NCBI RefSeq assembly: GCF_900107855.1
Contig: NZ_FNRJ01000015.1
Coordinates: forward strand, 1 to 64,000
DNA length: 64,000 bases
Reading direction: 5' to 3'
Source of the DNA: Marinobacterium iners DSM 11526
GTDB taxonomy: Bacteria; Pseudomonadota; Gammaproteobacteria; Pseudomonadales; Balneatricaceae
The position numbers were made by a program, and so were the translations under genes. Positions 8,423 through 18,928 of this stretch are shown in pieces. The notes under the pieces were generated by a model. It had not been told where the DNA came from. It saw nothing but the letters and a program-made list of their open reading frames with translations, and did not search any database. How positions within the stretch are numbered: position 1 is the stretch's first letter; each line of letters begins with the position of its first letter.

Positions 8423-11167
8423 TCAGTGTGCCTGTTCCCAGTTATCGCCGACACCGGCTTCAACCAGCAGGGGTACCGCAAGTTCGGCGGCATCTTCCAT
8501 CAGCGGTTTGACCTGCGCGATAAAGTTATCCACTTCGCTTTCACGCACTTCGAACACCAGCTCATCGTGTACCTGCATGATCATGCGAGCATCCATCTGG
8601 CCCTGTTCCAGCCAGTTATCCACCGCAATCATCGCGCGTTTGATAATATCTGCTGCCGTACCCTGCATGGGTGCGTTAATCGCGGTACGTTCGGCGGCCT
8701 GACGCTTCATCGGATTGCGGTCGTTGATCTCCGGCAGGTAGAGACGGCGACCGAACAGTGTTTCTACATAGCCCTGATCCCGGGCCTGGGCACGAGTTTC
8801 GTCCATGTAGCGCTGTACGCCGGGATAGGTGGCGAAATAGTGCTCGATGTAGGTACCGGCCTCCTTGTTGCCGATTCCCAACTGCCGTGCCAGACCAAAG
8901 GCGGACATGCCATAGATCAGGCCGAAGTTGATCGCCTTGGCGTTGCGGCGCTGATCTGCCGTTACCTTGTCCACAGTAATGCCGAACACTTCGGCAGCAG
9001 TCGCCTTGTGGATATCTTCACCGTGTCGGAAGGCGTTGAGCAGCCCCTCGTCACCGGACAGGTGCGCCATGATGCGCAGTTCAATCTGTGAATAGTCCGC
9101 CGCAATGATTTTGTAACCCTCGGGTGCAACAAAAGCGTTGCGGATACGACGCCCCTCGAGGGTACGTACCGGGATGTTCTGCAGGTTGGGCTCGGATGAG
9201 GACAAGCGTCCGGTCGCCGTCACTGCCTGATGATAGGAGGTATGGATACGCCCGGTAGCCGGATTGATCATCTGCGGCAGCTTGTCGGTGTAGGTACTCT
9301 TGAGCTTGCTCAAGCCTCGCTGTTCAATCAGCAGCTTGGGCAGCGGATAGTCCAGCGCCAACTCCTGCAGCACCTCTTCGGCCGTAGACGGCGCACCCTT
9401 CGGTGTTTTCTTTTTCACTGGCAGGCCCATCTTGTCGAACAGAATCGCCTGCAGTTGTTTGGTGGAATTGAGGTTGAACTCTTCGCCCGCCAGCTCGAAA
9501 GCGTCTTTCTCTATTTCGCCCAGGCGCTTCTCCAGTTCCCGACTCTGTTCGCCCAGAATCTTGGCATCCACCAGCGCACCACGATATTCCATGCGTGACA
9601 GTACCGGGATCAGCGGGCGTTCAATGTCATTGAAGACCTTGAGTAGTTCACCCTCGGCGGCCAGCTGCGGTTGCAGTTTATGATGCAGGCGCAAGGTTAT
9701 ATCGGCATCTTCAGCCGCATAGGGCGCCGCCTGTTCCAGCTCGATCTGGTTAAAGGTCAGCTGTTTTTTGCCCTTGCCGGCGATATCCTCAAAGCTGGTC
9801 GTGGTCACGCCCAGGTGACGATCCGCCAGCGTATCCATGTCATGACGACTGGCAGTGGAGTTCAGTACGTAGGACTCCAGCATGGTATCGGCGCCGATGC
9901 CCTGCAGTTCAATGCCATAATGGCGCAGCACATTCATGTCGTATTTGATGTGCTGACCGATCTTTTTCAGCTCGGAATCTTCCAGCAGCGGCTTCAGCTG
10001 CGCCAGCACAGCCTCGCGATCCAGCTGTACCGGAGCACCCATGTAATCGTGCGCCAGTGGTACATAGGCGGCCTTGCCTGGCTCGACCGCGAAAGAGACA
10101 CCCACCAGCTGAGCTTCCATGTAGTTCAGGCTGGTGGTTTCGGTATCGAAAGCAAACTCGCCCGCGGCCTTGAGTGTCTCAAGCCAGGCATCGAAGGCTT
10201 CCTGCGTCAGGACCGTTTCATATTCGGTTTCGATGGCGTCTTCCAGAGCCACCGGCTCCTCAGCCCCCAACTCTTCGGCATCTCCTGCTTCCAGTTCACG
10301 CACCCAGCTCTTGAACTCGAACTGTTTGAACAGCTCCAGCAGCTGCTCCGGCTGGGGTTCAGGCAGGGTAATGTCGTGCAGGTCGATCTGCAGCGGTACA
10401 TCGGTCTTGATGGTGGCCAGCAGATAGGACAGCTCCGCCGCTTCGCGATTCTCCTCCAGCTTTTTCGGCATGGTCTTGGCGCCACGGAAGCCCAGCGTGG
10501 GTATTTTATCCAGGTTCTCATAAAGGTCCTGGATGCCGCCGATACCTTGCAGCAGTGCCAACGCGGTCTTTTCACCCACACCGGGCACACCGGGAATGTT
10601 GTCTACCTTGTCCCCCTGCAGCGCCAGCAGATCGATCACCAGCTGCGGCGGCACACCAAACTTTTCCTCGACCCCTGCCACATCCATCTTGCTGTCGTTC
10701 ATGGTGTTGATCAGGGTGACATGTTCGTCCACCAGCTGTGCCATATCCTTGTCACCGGTGGAGATAACCACCGCGCGGCCGGATTCGCTGGCCTGACGCG
10801 CCAGGGTACCGATCACATCGTCCGCTTCCACGCCGTCTTCGACGAACAGCGGCAGTCCCATGGCCCGAATGATGGCATGGATCGGCTCCACCTGAGCGCG
10901 CAGGTCATCCGGCATGGGCGGGCGATGTGACTTATACTCAGCATATATCTCGTCGCGAAATGTTTTGCCCTTGGCATCGAAAATAACGGCGACAGGGCTG
11001 CCCGGATAGTCCTTGAGCAGACGTTTGAGCATCGAGGTCACAACCCTGATGGCACCGGTTGGCGTGCCGTCAGCTGTACGCAGATCAGCCTGCTGGGAGG
11101 CGAAAAATGCTCGATAAAGGTAGGAGGAGCCATCCACCAGAATGACCGGGGCGTGCTGTTCGCTCAT
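8423..11167 (-). CDS. polA: DNA polymerase I
   Basis: PolA fills gaps and removes RNA primers during replication and repair. The 914-residue product has all three domains: 5'-3' flap nuclease ([12 protein letters not shown] at the start, [10 protein letters not shown] near 115), 3'-5' proofreading exonuclease with intact acidic site (FDTETTSLN near 340), and the polymerase palm ([34 protein letters not shown]). The start is [13 protein letters not shown]; an in-frame ATG four codons upstream (11179) is possible. Its 3' side carries the small-RNA candidate and terminator. Confidence 0.97.
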   Translation of the reverse strand: MSEQHAPVILVDGSSYLYRAFFASQQADLRTADGTPTGAIRVVTSMLKRLLKDYPGSPVAVIFDAKGKTFRDEIYAEYKSHRPPMPDDLRAQVEPIHAIIRAMGLPLFVEDGVEADDVIGTLARQASESGRAVVISTGDKDMAQLVDEHVTLINTMNDSKMDVAGVEEKFGVPPQLVIDLLALQGDKVDNIPGVPGVGEKTALALLQGIGGIQDLYENLDKIPTLGFRGAKTMPKKLEENREAAELSYLLATIKTDVPLQIDLHDITLPEPQPEQLLELFKQFEFKSWVRELEAGDAEELGAEEPVALEDAIETEYETVLTQEAFDAWLETLKAAGEFAFDTETTSLNYMEAQLVGVSFAVEPGKAAYVPLAHDYMGAPVQLDREAVLAQLKPLLEDSELKKIGQHIKYDMNVLRHYGIELQGIGADTMLESYVLNSTASRHDMDTLADRHLGVTTTSFEDIAGKGKKQLTFNQIELEQAAPYAAEDADITLRLHHKLQPQLAAEGELLKVFNDIERPLIPVLSRMEYRGALVDAKILGEQSRELEKRLGEIEKDAFELAGEEFNLNSTKQLQAILFDKMGLPVKKKTPKGAPSTAEEVLQELALDYPLPKLLIEQRGLSKLKSTYTDKLPQMINPATGRIHTSYHQAVTATGRLSSSEPNLQNIPVRTLEGRRIRNAFVAPEGYKIIAADYSQIELRIMAHLSGDEGLLNAFRHGEDIHKATAAEVFGITVDKVTADQRRNAKAINFGLIYGMSAFGLARQLGIGNKEAGTYIEHYFATYPGVQRYMDETRAQARDQGYVETLFGRRLYLPEINDRNPMKRQAAERTAINAPMQGTAADIIKRAMIAVDNWLEQGQMDARMIMQVHDELVFEVRESEVDNFIAQVKPLMEDAAELAVPLLVEAGVGDNWEQAH

Positions 11168-11263
11168 GGGAGTATCCATTTAAAACTGTTTCGGGGTTGT
11201 CGGCGCCTGCGACAAGGCCCACAATCATAGACAATTCGACCCCGACTAACCAATTGGGAAGCA

Positions 11264-11545
11264 ATGATGCTGAAAAAACTGACGCTGGCGGCGGTATTGG
11301 CACTGACGCCCCTGGCCCAAGCCGAAGTAGTGGATGACCCGGCCCTGACCGAGCCAGAGATAACCATCACCCACGATGGTGAAAGCACCTATTACGAGTA
11401 CACCGTCAACGGCCAGCTGCGCGAAATAAAGGTCGTGCCCAAGGTTGGCAAGCCCTACTATCTGGTGCCGGCTGATGGCTCCAAATTCATTCGTGTAGAG
11501 GAGTCGCAGCTGCTGATTCCGAAATGGGTCATCTTCCGCTGGTAA
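11264..11545 (+). CDS. DUF2782 family exported protein
   Basis: A 93-residue protein with an N-terminal signal peptide (MLKKLTLAAVLALTPLAQA). The mature part, with GESTYYEYTVNGQLREIKV and KPYYLVPADGSKF, matches the DUF2782 family found beside thrB and polA in pseudomonads. The function is unknown; the small all-beta-looking domain is predicted periplasmic. Two ATG codons are adjacent at the start. Homoserine kinase begins six bases after the stop, so the two are very likely cotranscribed. Confidence 0.82.
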   Translation: MMLKKLTLAAVLALTPLAQAEVVDDPALTEPEITITHDGESTYYEYTVNGQLREIKVVPKVGKPYYLVPADGSKFIRVEESQLLIPKWVIFRW

Positions 11546-11551
11546 CCGACA

Positions 11552-12523
11552 TTGGCCGTATATACCGATATCAGCCGCGCTCAACTTGAAGCCCTGCTGG
11601 AAGACTATGCGCTGGGTAGACTGGTCAGCTTCGAAGGGATCGAAGGTGGCATCGAAAACAGCAACTTCTTCGTTACGCTGGACCTTGACGGCCACGAACA
11701 GCAGTACGTTCTGACACTGTTCGAAGAGTTGGCCTTCGACGAGATGCCATTCTTTGTCGAGCTGGGCCAGTGGCTGCATACGCGTCAGGTACCGGTTCCC
11801 TATGCGATCAAGGATCGCAACGGTATTGCGCTGAAACAGGTGTGCGCCAAACCCGCCTTTTTCCAGCCCCGCTTCCAGGGACATCATGTCAGTCGCGAAC
11901 AGCTGACAGCGGCACACTGTACCGAGATCGGCACAGCACTGGCACAGTTCCACCTGGCCGGCGAAGAGTTCTATCTGCGCAGACAGGCTCAGAGGGGCGT
12001 TTTCTGGTGGCGACGCGAGAGTCAGGCCATTCGCCATCTGCTCAAACCGGAAGATGCTGAACTGCTGCAGCAGGAAGTAGCCCTGTTTGACCAGTTGCGA
12101 GAAAAACCCTTCGGCTTGCCGCTGGGTACCATCCACGGCGACCTGTTCCATGACAACGCCCTGTTCCGTGATGGCCATCTGGAAGCGATCCTCGATATCT
12201 ACAACGCGGCAACCGCTTTCCTGCTGTTTGATCTGGCCATTGTCGCCAACGACTGGTGTACCAACGCACAGGGGCAGGCTGATCCGGTACGGGAGCAGGC
12301 ACTGCTCAAGGCCTATGCCAGTGTACGCCCGTTTACTGATGAAGAAATCGCCGCCTGGCCGACGCTGGTTCGCACTGCTGCCATGCGTTTCTGGCTGTCG
12401 CGGCTAATACCCTGGCTCGGGGTTGAGCAAGCTTCACGCAGTGGCATCAGCACCAAACTGAAAGATCCGGACGAGTTCCGTCGTACCCTGCTGGCACGTA
12501 TCGAAACACCCGCCTCAATCTGA
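11552..12523 (+). CDS. thrB: Homoserine kinase ThrB (aminoglycoside-kinase-like type)
   Basis: Phosphorylates homoserine in threonine synthesis. This is the pseudomonad ThrB of the choline/aminoglycoside kinase fold, not the GHMP kinase of enterobacteria. Of 323 residues, FEGIEGGIENSNFFVTL near residue 25 is the nucleotide loop. GTIHGDLFHDNALF near 193 is the catalytic loop with HGD and Asn, and ILDIYNAATAFLLFDLA the metal-binding Asp. The initiator is TTG: no ATG fits the conserved N-terminus. It follows the DUF2782 gene after six bases. Confidence 0.93.
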   Translation: MAVYTDISRAQLEALLEDYALGRLVSFEGIEGGIENSNFFVTLDLDGHEQQYVLTLFEELAFDEMPFFVELGQWLHTRQVPVPYAIKDRNGIALKQVCAKPAFFQPRFQGHHVSREQLTAAHCTEIGTALAQFHLAGEEFYLRRQAQRGVFWWRRESQAIRHLLKPEDAELLQQEVALFDQLREKPFGLPLGTIHGDLFHDNALFRDGHLEAILDIYNAATAFLLFDLAIVANDWCTNAQGQADPVREQALLKAYASVRPFTDEEIAAWPTLVRTAAMRFWLSRLIPWLGVEQASRSGISTKLKDPDEFRRTLLARIETPASI

Positions 12524-12626
12524 CGGTTGCGGCCCGGATCGGCTGTTGGCTTCAGGCCAAGTCGTCCGGGCTGGTATACTGCAGTCTTTCCACCTCGATT
12601 CATCTGATTTCAACTCGGCAGGGCCC

Positions 12627-14837
12627 ATGGACGTTACACACATCATCGACTCGCTCAACGACGCCCAGCGGCAGGCGGTTACCGCTGATCTGAACAACCT
12701 GCTGGTTCTGGCAGGTGCCGGCTCCGGCAAAACGCGGGTACTGGTGCATCGCATCGCCTGGCTGATTGAGACCGAAGGCCTGTCACCCTATTCAATCATG
12801 GCTGTGACCTTTACCAACAAGGCGGCCCGGGAGATGCGCGGGCGAATCGAACACCTGCTGGGGATCAACACCCACGGCATGTGGGTGGGCACCTTCCATG
12901 GTCTGGCGCACCGGCTGCTGCGTGCCCACTGGCGCGATGCCGGGCTGCGCGATAACTTCCAGATCATGGACAGCGACGACCAGCTGCGCCTGATCAAGCG
13001 TCTGTGCAAGGAGATGAATCTGGATGACAGTCGCTGGCCGGCACGTCAGTTTCAATGGTTCATCAATGGCCAGAAGGACGAAGGCCTGCGCAGCGCCCAC
13101 ATTGAGCGGACGGGCGATCCGTTCCAGGCGATGATGATTCGGGTCTATGAAGCCTACGAAGAGGCCTGTGAACGAGGCGGCATGATCGATTTTGGCGAAT
13201 TGTTGCTGCGGGCACTGGAACTGCTGCGCGACCGCGCACCCCAGCTGCTCAAGCACTACCGCGAACGTTTCCGCTATGTGCTGGTGGACGAGTTTCAGGA
13301 TACCAACGCCATTCAGTACGCCTGGCTGCGCCTGCTGTGTGAGGGCGAGAACAAACTGATGGCCGTGGGCGATGATGACCAGTCGATCTACGGCTGGCGC
13401 GGTGCTCGCATCGAGAACATCCAGCATCTTGAGCAACACTTCCCGGGTACCGAAACCATCCGTCTGGAGCAGAACTACCGCTCCACCGGCACCATTCTCG
13501 GCGCCGCCAACGCCGTGATCCAGAACAACTTCGGCCGCCTGGGCAAAGAGCTGTGGACCGAGCTGGGCGATGGTGAGCCGATATCGCTCTACAGCGCCTT
13601 CAACGAGCAGGACGAGGCACGCTTCATCGTTGACCAGATCCAGAAGTGGGTAGAAGAGGGTAATCGCCGAGATGAATCGGCCATTCTATACCGCTCCAAC
13701 GCCCAGTCCCGCGTACTGGAGGAGATGCTGATCCGGGCCGGCATGCCCTATCGCATCTACGGCGGTCAGCGCTTCTATGACCGGCTGGAGATCAAGAACG
13801 CACTGGCTTATCTGCGTCTGCTGGCCAACCGCGATGATGATACCGCCATGGAGCGAGTGATCAATGTCCCCACCCGCGGTATCGGTACCCGCACCATCGA
13901 GGCGATCCGCGAACACGCCCGAGGCGAGAACGTTTCCATGTGGCGGGCCGCCAATGAAATCACTGAGCTGAAGACCCTGCCAGCCCGCGCCAGCAATGCG
14001 CTGCAGGCGTTCATTGATCTGATCAATCAGCTGGATGCTGGTACTCGTGGTACCGAGTTGCACGAACAGACCGAGCATGTGGTGCAGCATTCCGGCCTGA
14101 TTGAACACCACGAAAAAGAGAAGGGCGAAAAAGGCCAGTCCCGTATCGAAAACCTTGAGGAGCTGGTCAACGCCGCCCGCCAGTTTGCCGGCCAGTGGCA
14201 GGAAGACAACGAAGAGGGCTTCAATTCACCGCTGGCGGCATTCCTGGACCAGGCGGCACTGGATGCCGGTGAAGCCCAGGCCGATGTGCACACCGACAGT
14301 GTACAGCTGATGACGCTGCACTCCGCCAAGGGGCTGGAGTTCCCGCTGGTGTTCCTGGCGGGCATGGAGGAGGGTCTGTTCCCGCACAGCATGTCGGCGG
14401 AAGAACCGGGCAGGCTGGAGGAGGAACGCCGCCTCTGCTACGTGGGCATCACCCGCGCCATGCAGAAGCTGTACATGACCTACGCTGAATCACGCCGCCT
14501 GCACGGCAAGGAAACCTTTAACCGCGTATCGCGCTTCATCAACGAGATACCGGCAGAGCATATCGAAGAGGTACGCCTCAACGCCACAGTACGCCGTCCC
14601 TACAGCAGCGGGTACGATTCAGAGAGCAGCCTGTTCGGGGGTGGCAGCTCGCTGTCCAGCGCCGAGATCCCCAGTACCGATCTGCGCTTGGGGCAAGCAG
14701 TAATGCACGCCAAGTTCGGCGCAGGTATGGTGACCAACTTCGAGGGCAGTGGCCCCAAGGCACGGGTACAGGTCAACTTCGAAGAAGCCGGCAGCAAGTG
14801 GCTGGTGGTGGGTTTTGCCAACCTGCAACCCTTGTAA
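12627..14837 (+). CDS. uvrD: DNA helicase II UvrD
   Basis: UvrD is the 3'-5' superfamily 1 helicase of nucleotide-excision and mismatch repair. From MDVTHIIDSLNDAQRQAV the product is 736 residues, normal length. Motifs: LVLAGAGSGKTRVLVHRI (Walker A), VDEFQDTNAIQY (Walker B), VGDDDQSIYGWRGA, RLEQNYRS, VQLMTLHSAKGLEFPLVF and RRLCYVGITRAM. The C-terminal Tudor-like tail (KFGAGMVTNFEGSG) is present. An open frame extends 81 bases upstream, but the conserved N-terminus starts at this ATG. It converges with astB, four bases away. Confidence 0.96.
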   Translation: MDVTHIIDSLNDAQRQAVTADLNNLLVLAGAGSGKTRVLVHRIAWLIETEGLSPYSIMAVTFTNKAAREMRGRIEHLLGINTHGMWVGTFHGLAHRLLRAHWRDAGLRDNFQIMDSDDQLRLIKRLCKEMNLDDSRWPARQFQWFINGQKDEGLRSAHIERTGDPFQAMMIRVYEAYEEACERGGMIDFGELLLRALELLRDRAPQLLKHYRERFRYVLVDEFQDTNAIQYAWLRLLCEGENKLMAVGDDDQSIYGWRGARIENIQHLEQHFPGTETIRLEQNYRSTGTILGAANAVIQNNFGRLGKELWTELGDGEPISLYSAFNEQDEARFIVDQIQKWVEEGNRRDESAILYRSNAQSRVLEEMLIRAGMPYRIYGGQRFYDRLEIKNALAYLRLLANRDDDTAMERVINVPTRGIGTRTIEAIREHARGENVSMWRAANEITELKTLPARASNALQAFIDLINQLDAGTRGTELHEQTEHVVQHSGLIEHHEKEKGEKGQSRIENLEELVNAARQFAGQWQEDNEEGFNSPLAAFLDQAALDAGEAQADVHTDSVQLMTLHSAKGLEFPLVFLAGMEEGLFPHSMSAEEPGRLEEERRLCYVGITRAMQKLYMTYAESRRLHGKETFNRVSRFINEIPAEHIEEVRLNATVRRPYSSGYDSESSLFGGGSSLSSAEIPSTDLRLGQAVMHAKFGAGMVTNFEGSGPKARVQVNFEEAGSKWLVVGFANLQPL

Positions 14838-14841
14838 AACG

Positions 14842-16167
14842 TCAATGCTGGAACGGGTAGAGACTATCCAACTGCAGAATGCGCGTCAGCTCATCCAGAG
14901 CGGCGTGCGACTCATCCAGCAGTGCCGGGTCGGCCAGCTCGGAGGGTACCAGCCGATCACGGTAATGGCGCTCAACCCAGTCGATCAGCTGCGCATATAG
15001 TTGATCGCTGAACAGAACTCCCTGATGGCAGGCTTCCAGAGCTTCAGACTCCAGCACCACCCTTAGCCGCAGGCAGGCCGGACCGCCACCATTGCGCATG
15101 CTCTGGCGCAGATCTATCACTTCCACTGCATCGATCCCTTTGCGTGCTTTCAGCAATGTTTGCAGGTAATGCCAGACCTGTTCGTTTTCGCGACATTCCA
15201 GTGGTACCAGCAGCAAGGTATGGCCCCCTGAAAGGGTCAACAGCTGGCTGTTGAACAGATAGCTCTGCACTGCTGCCTGCAGCGCCACTTCCTGCTCACT
15301 CACCTGAATCAGATTCAGCTTGCCATCGAGTGCATGGCTCAAGCGACCAATCACCTGTGTCTGATCTACAAAAGCGCCTTCGTGACAGAACAGCAGGTTA
15401 CGATTGGCGACTGCAATAACATCATTGTGGAAAACACCGGCATCGATGGCGTCAGGTTGCTGTTGTGCATAAATAACCCGTGCCGGATTCAGCCCATGCT
15501 GACGCGCCACCGCCTCACTGGCTTCAAGGGTTTGACGAGCAGGGAAGCGGTGCGGTCCTGACTGCTGCCGGCTGCGGCCATAAACAAACAGAGCAACACC
15601 CGGATCGGAATAACCTGTGCATAACCGATTGTGATTGGCACCACCTTCGTCACCGAGTGCCGAGCTGGCCGGCAGCGCGTTGTGGACACAAAAAAACTGC
15701 TCGTTGTGGAAAACCCGCCGCAGAATTTCTCCTGTCATCGCGCTTTCCATGCTGCGATGAAGCTGAGAGACCAGATTGGCTGGTGTAAAGTGCACACGTC
15801 CGTCCGCTGTATCAGCCGCCGGTGACACGGTCGCCGCGTTTGCTGTCCACATGGAAGAGGCGGAACAGGCAGCTGAAAGTAGCCAAGGAGCCTCGACTGC
15901 AGCGCGAGACAACACCTGAGAATCCGAGCCGGCAAAGCCCAGCCGACGCAGCAATTCAGGCTCCGGCCTGGGTTGCGGCGGCAGCACCCCCTGCGTCAGC
16001 CCCAAATCATGCAGCCGTTTCATCTTGGCCAGCCCCTGCAAGGCCGCTGCCCTTGGATTCGAGATCTGGTCACGATTACGGACCGAAGCCAGGTTGCCCG
16101 GCGCCAATCCGCTGTAGTTGTGGGTAGGCCCTACAAGACCATCAAAATTGACCTCTACCGCCTTCAT
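14842..16167 (-). CDS. astB: N-succinylarginine dihydrolase AstB
   Basis: AstB converts N2-succinylarginine to succinylornithine, CO2 and ammonia, step two of the arginine succinyltransferase pathway. The 441-residue protein begins [20 protein letters not shown]. It contains [35 protein letters not shown] and [21 protein letters not shown], all family signatures that include His, Glu and Cys active-site candidates. The ATG overlaps the astD stop by four bases. AstA, AstC and AstE are not encoded in this window. Confidence 0.95.
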   Translation of the reverse strand: MKAVEVNFDGLVGPTHNYSGLAPGNLASVRNRDQISNPRAAALQGLAKMKRLHDLGLTQGVLPPQPRPEPELLRRLGFAGSDSQVLSRAAVEAPWLLSAACSASSMWTANAATVSPAADTADGRVHFTPANLVSQLHRSMESAMTGEILRRVFHNEQFFCVHNALPASSALGDEGGANHNRLCTGYSDPGVALFVYGRSRQQSGPHRFPARQTLEASEAVARQHGLNPARVIYAQQQPDAIDAGVFHNDVIAVANRNLLFCHEGAFVDQTQVIGRLSHALDGKLNLIQVSEQEVALQAAVQSYLFNSQLLTLSGGHTLLLVPLECRENEQVWHYLQTLLKARKGIDAVEVIDLRQSMRNGGGPACLRLRVVLESEALEACHQGVLFSDQLYAQLIDWVERHYRDRLVPSELADPALLDESHAALDELTRILQLDSLYPFQH

Positions 16168-17642
16168 TCCTTCGCTCCCAATACCATGCCCGGTGGCAGG
16201 CTCTGTGGCAGCTCAAGCCGTGCACTTTCCAACCCAGCCACGGGGTAGGCACAGTAATCCGCCGCATACCAGGCACCGGGGCGGTGGTTACCGCTGGCAC
16301 CGATGCCGCCAAAAGGCAGTGCACCGGACGCCCCGGTCAAAGGCCTGTTCCAGTTCACCACACCGGCGCGAATATGGCGGTGAAAGTGGTCAAACTCTGC
16401 CTCACTGTCACTGATCAGCCCAGCACTGAGGCCATATCGGGTACGATTGGCCAGGGTAATGGCCTGATCAACATCCCGGTAGCGGATCAGTTGCAGCAGA
16501 GGACCAAAGTACTCCTCATCAGGCGCCCGAGCACCCAGCTCGGTCACATCAATCAATCCCGGCGTCAGCAAAGCACTGCCTTCACGCACGGATTGCATCG
16601 CCAGCACCACTTCAGCCCCCATCGACTGCAGCCTCAGCTGTGCAGCCAGCAGGTTATCCACAGCTTCAGACGAAATCAGGCTGCCCATGAACGGCTGTGG
16701 ATCAGCAAAGGGGGCACCCACTGCCAGCCTGCCCACCGCTTCAACCAACCTGTTGATAAACTCATCGCCCCAATTACCCACAGGTATCAGCAGACGGCGC
16801 GCACAACTGCAACGCTGCCCACTGCTTAAAAAGGCCGACTGGATAACACAGAACAGCGCTGCCTCAATATTATCCACAGACCGCACTACGAGCGGATTAT
16901 TCCCTCCCATCTCCAGCGCCAGCAGCTTGCCGGGGCGGTTGCCAAACTGCTGCTGCAAGCGCTCTCCCGTAGCCGAACTGCCGGTAAAACAGATACCGTC
17001 AAGCTGCTCACTGGCCGCCAACGCCTGCCCGACTTCCGCGCCGCCCTGTAACAGGTTGAGCACGCCGTGCGGCAGTCCGGCTCGTTGCCACAGTTGAACC
17101 ATGTGACGGCTCACCAGTGGGGTCTGTTCACTGGGCTTGAACAGCAGTGTATTCCCCGCCAGCAGGGCCGGTACGATATGACCATTGGGCAGGTGACCGG
17201 GAAAGTTGTAGGGTCCAAACACCGCCAGCACGCCATGTGGCTTGTGACGCACGGCTGTGCGAATACCATTCTGTTCGCTGATATGGCAACCGGTACGTTC
17301 TGAATATGCCCGGATTGACAGAGCGGTTTTGCCGATCATGCTGGTGACTTCGGTACGTGCCTCCCACAACGGCTTGCCGGTTTCTTCCGCGATACAAATT
17401 GCCATTGGTTCGGCTTCCTGCTGCAGCAGGTCTGTATAACGCTCGACCAGCTGTCGACGCAGGTCAAACCCCAGCCCAGCCCAGTTCGGCGCCGCCCGCC
17501 TCGCAGCAGACAACGCCCGGTCAACCTGTTCCAGACTGGCACTTTGGCCACTCCAGAGCCGCTCGCCATTCACCGGATTGATGGAAACCAGTGGCGTACC
17601 TTCACCGGTCACCCAGATGCCGTTGATCAGCAGATCCAGCAT
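16164..17642 (-). CDS. astD: Succinylglutamate semialdehyde dehydrogenase AstD
   Basis: AstD oxidises N-succinylglutamate 5-semialdehyde to N-succinylglutamate using NAD+, step four of the AST pathway. The 492-residue aldehyde dehydrogenase has [29 protein letters not shown], catalytic Glu in [12 protein letters not shown], catalytic Cys in [12 protein letters not shown] and [11 protein letters not shown] strong Shine-Dalgarno GGAGG overlaps the upstream peptidase stop, which lies two bases before the ATG, so translation is coupled to the M20 peptidase on one side and astB on the other. Confidence 0.95.
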   Translation of the reverse strand: MLDLLINGIWVTGEGTPLVSINPVNGERLWSGQSASLEQVDRALSAARRAAPNWAGLGFDLRRQLVERYTDLLQQEAEPMAICIAEETGKPLWEARTEVTSMIGKTALSIRAYSERTGCHISEQNGIRTAVRHKPHGVLAVFGPYNFPGHLPNGHIVPALLAGNTLLFKPSEQTPLVSRHMVQLWQRAGLPHGVLNLLQGGAEVGQALAASEQLDGICFTGSSATGERLQQQFGNRPGKLLALEMGGNNPLVVRSVDNIEAALFCVIQSAFLSSGQRCSCARRLLIPVGNWGDEFINRLVEAVGRLAVGAPFADPQPFMGSLISSEAVDNLLAAQLRLQSMGAEVVLAMQSVREGSALLTPGLIDVTELGARAPDEEYFGPLLQLIRYRDVDQAITLANRTRYGLSAGLISDSEAEFDHFHRHIRAGVVNWNRPLTGASGALPFGGIGASGNHRPGAWYAADYCAYPVAGLESARLELPQSLPPGMVLGAKE

Positions 17643-17644
17643 GC

Positions 17645-18865
17645 TTACCTCCGTTTACGGCGCCACTGCGCCGGGTCATCCTGGGCCAGTTCGAACAACA
17701 ACGCGGCTGTCAGTCGGGCGCGCTCTGAAAGACTGCCAACCAACAGAAATTCATCGCTGGAATGAATTGAGCCACCACACACTCCCAGCGTATCAATGTT
17801 AGCCACTCCTGCAGCGGCCAGATTATTGCCATCGCAGCAGCCTCCACTGGGCAGCCAGTTCAGCTTGGTGCCCAACCTCTGGCCGATCTGGCGAAGGCGT
17901 TCAAACAAACGCAGGTGCGGCCCAAACGGTTTGGGCTTGCGTCCAAAATCACCGTCCAGCTCAATTTGAATACCCTCCTGCCGGAAGATTCGCTGTTGTA
18001 ACTGCTCAAGCTGTTGCAGGCACCAGAGCTCATCTTCAGGCTGTTCAATACGTATATTGAAACGCGCCATCGCCCGATCGGGCACCACGTTGACCGCACC
18101 ACCTCCATGAATATAGCCGGGGTTGATGGTCACCCCTTTTCGCTGACCGTTAAGGTTATCCAGCGCACTGATAAAATCGCACAACGCCCGGATCGCGTTA
18201 CGACCCAGGTGATGTTCGCGCCCCGCGTGGGCAGCACGTCCCGTTACACGCACACTGAAATTGCCACTGCCCTTGCGCGCACCGGCGAGAGAACCATCGG
18301 CCAATGCCGGTTCAAACACCAGCCCCAGGTCAGCCTCTGCCGCACAGCTCGCAATCAGTTCAGCAGAGCAGGGCGAGCCGATCTCTTCATCCGGGTTAAG
18401 CAGCCATCGCCAGCCGATTTTGCCCGCCAGCGGCGAGGCTTCCAGCACCGTCAGAGCATGCAGTGCTACCACCAGGCCACCTTTCATATCGGTTACCCCG
18501 GGGCCGTTGAGGCGCTCGGCATCAAGCCAGCGTATCTGCTGGAAGGGATGGTCAACGCCGTAGACCGTATCCAGGTGTCCCATCAACAACAGCTGCAGCG
18601 GCGCATCTGGATGTTTTTGCAGCTGCAGCGCCTGTCCCAGTGGTTGCTCCTGCCATTCGGCCCTGTCCGTGAGCTGACGGTAATGCGGCAGATCGATCCG
18701 CTGCACCACGGCATTCAACCCAGCGGCCAGTTCAGCGAGCCTGTCAGCGACGGCATTAACGCCCGTGACATTGAACGTACCCGAATTGATTTCGGCCAGC
18801 GCAATTGTCTGCTCCAGCATCAGCGCCTGCTGATCGGGTAACCAGTGGTAATAGGATTGCCGCAC
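17645..18865 (-). CDS. M20 family zinc peptidase/deacylase
   Basis: A 406-residue di-zinc amidohydrolase of the M20 family (carboxypeptidase G2/ArgE/DapE type). Metal and catalytic residues are all visible: MGHLDTVYG (His, catalytic Asp), GPGVTDMKGG (bridging Asp), NPDEEIGSP (Glu-Glu pair), and the late His in CGGSIHSSDEFL. The dimerisation insert GRAAHAGREHHLGRNAI is also present. No signal peptide is seen, so it should be cytoplasmic. It lies two bases upstream of astD and is surely cotranscribed. A role in removing succinate from succinylglutamate or a related N-acyl amino acid is inference from context only. Confidence 0.85.
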   Translation of the reverse strand: MRQSYYHWLPDQQALMLEQTIALAEINSGTFNVTGVNAVADRLAELAAGLNAVVQRIDLPHYRQLTDRAEWQEQPLGQALQLQKHPDAPLQLLLMGHLDTVYGVDHPFQQIRWLDAERLNGPGVTDMKGGLVVALHALTVLEASPLAGKIGWRWLLNPDEEIGSPCSAELIASCAAEADLGLVFEPALADGSLAGARKGSGNFSVRVTGRAAHAGREHHLGRNAIRALCDFISALDNLNGQRKGVTINPGYIHGGGAVNVVPDRAMARFNIRIEQPEDELWCLQQLEQLQQRIFRQEGIQIELDGDFGRKPKPFGPHLRLFERLRQIGQRLGTKLNWLPSGGCCDGNNLAAAGVANIDTLGVCGGSIHSSDEFLLVGSLSERARLTAALLFELAQDDPAQWRRKRR

Positions 18866-18928
18866 ACGACCTCCGATTCCGTTGCACGGTTTCAGTATCG
18901 GTCAGGCCGAAAGGGGATGCCAGTTCGT

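Noticed and set aside
9671..10930. A 419-codon plus-strand frame, with a smaller one at 8408-9091, opposite polA.
   Set aside because: Both are codon-bias shadows of polA with no domains; 8408-9091 also runs through the predicted small-RNA promoter.
11246..12178. A 310-codon minus-strand frame over DUF2782 and thrB.
   Set aside because: Antisense shadow; the plus strand encodes the recognisable kinase.
12042..12302. Several short minus-strand frames inside thrB.
   Set aside because: Arg/Pro-rich shadow frames without support.
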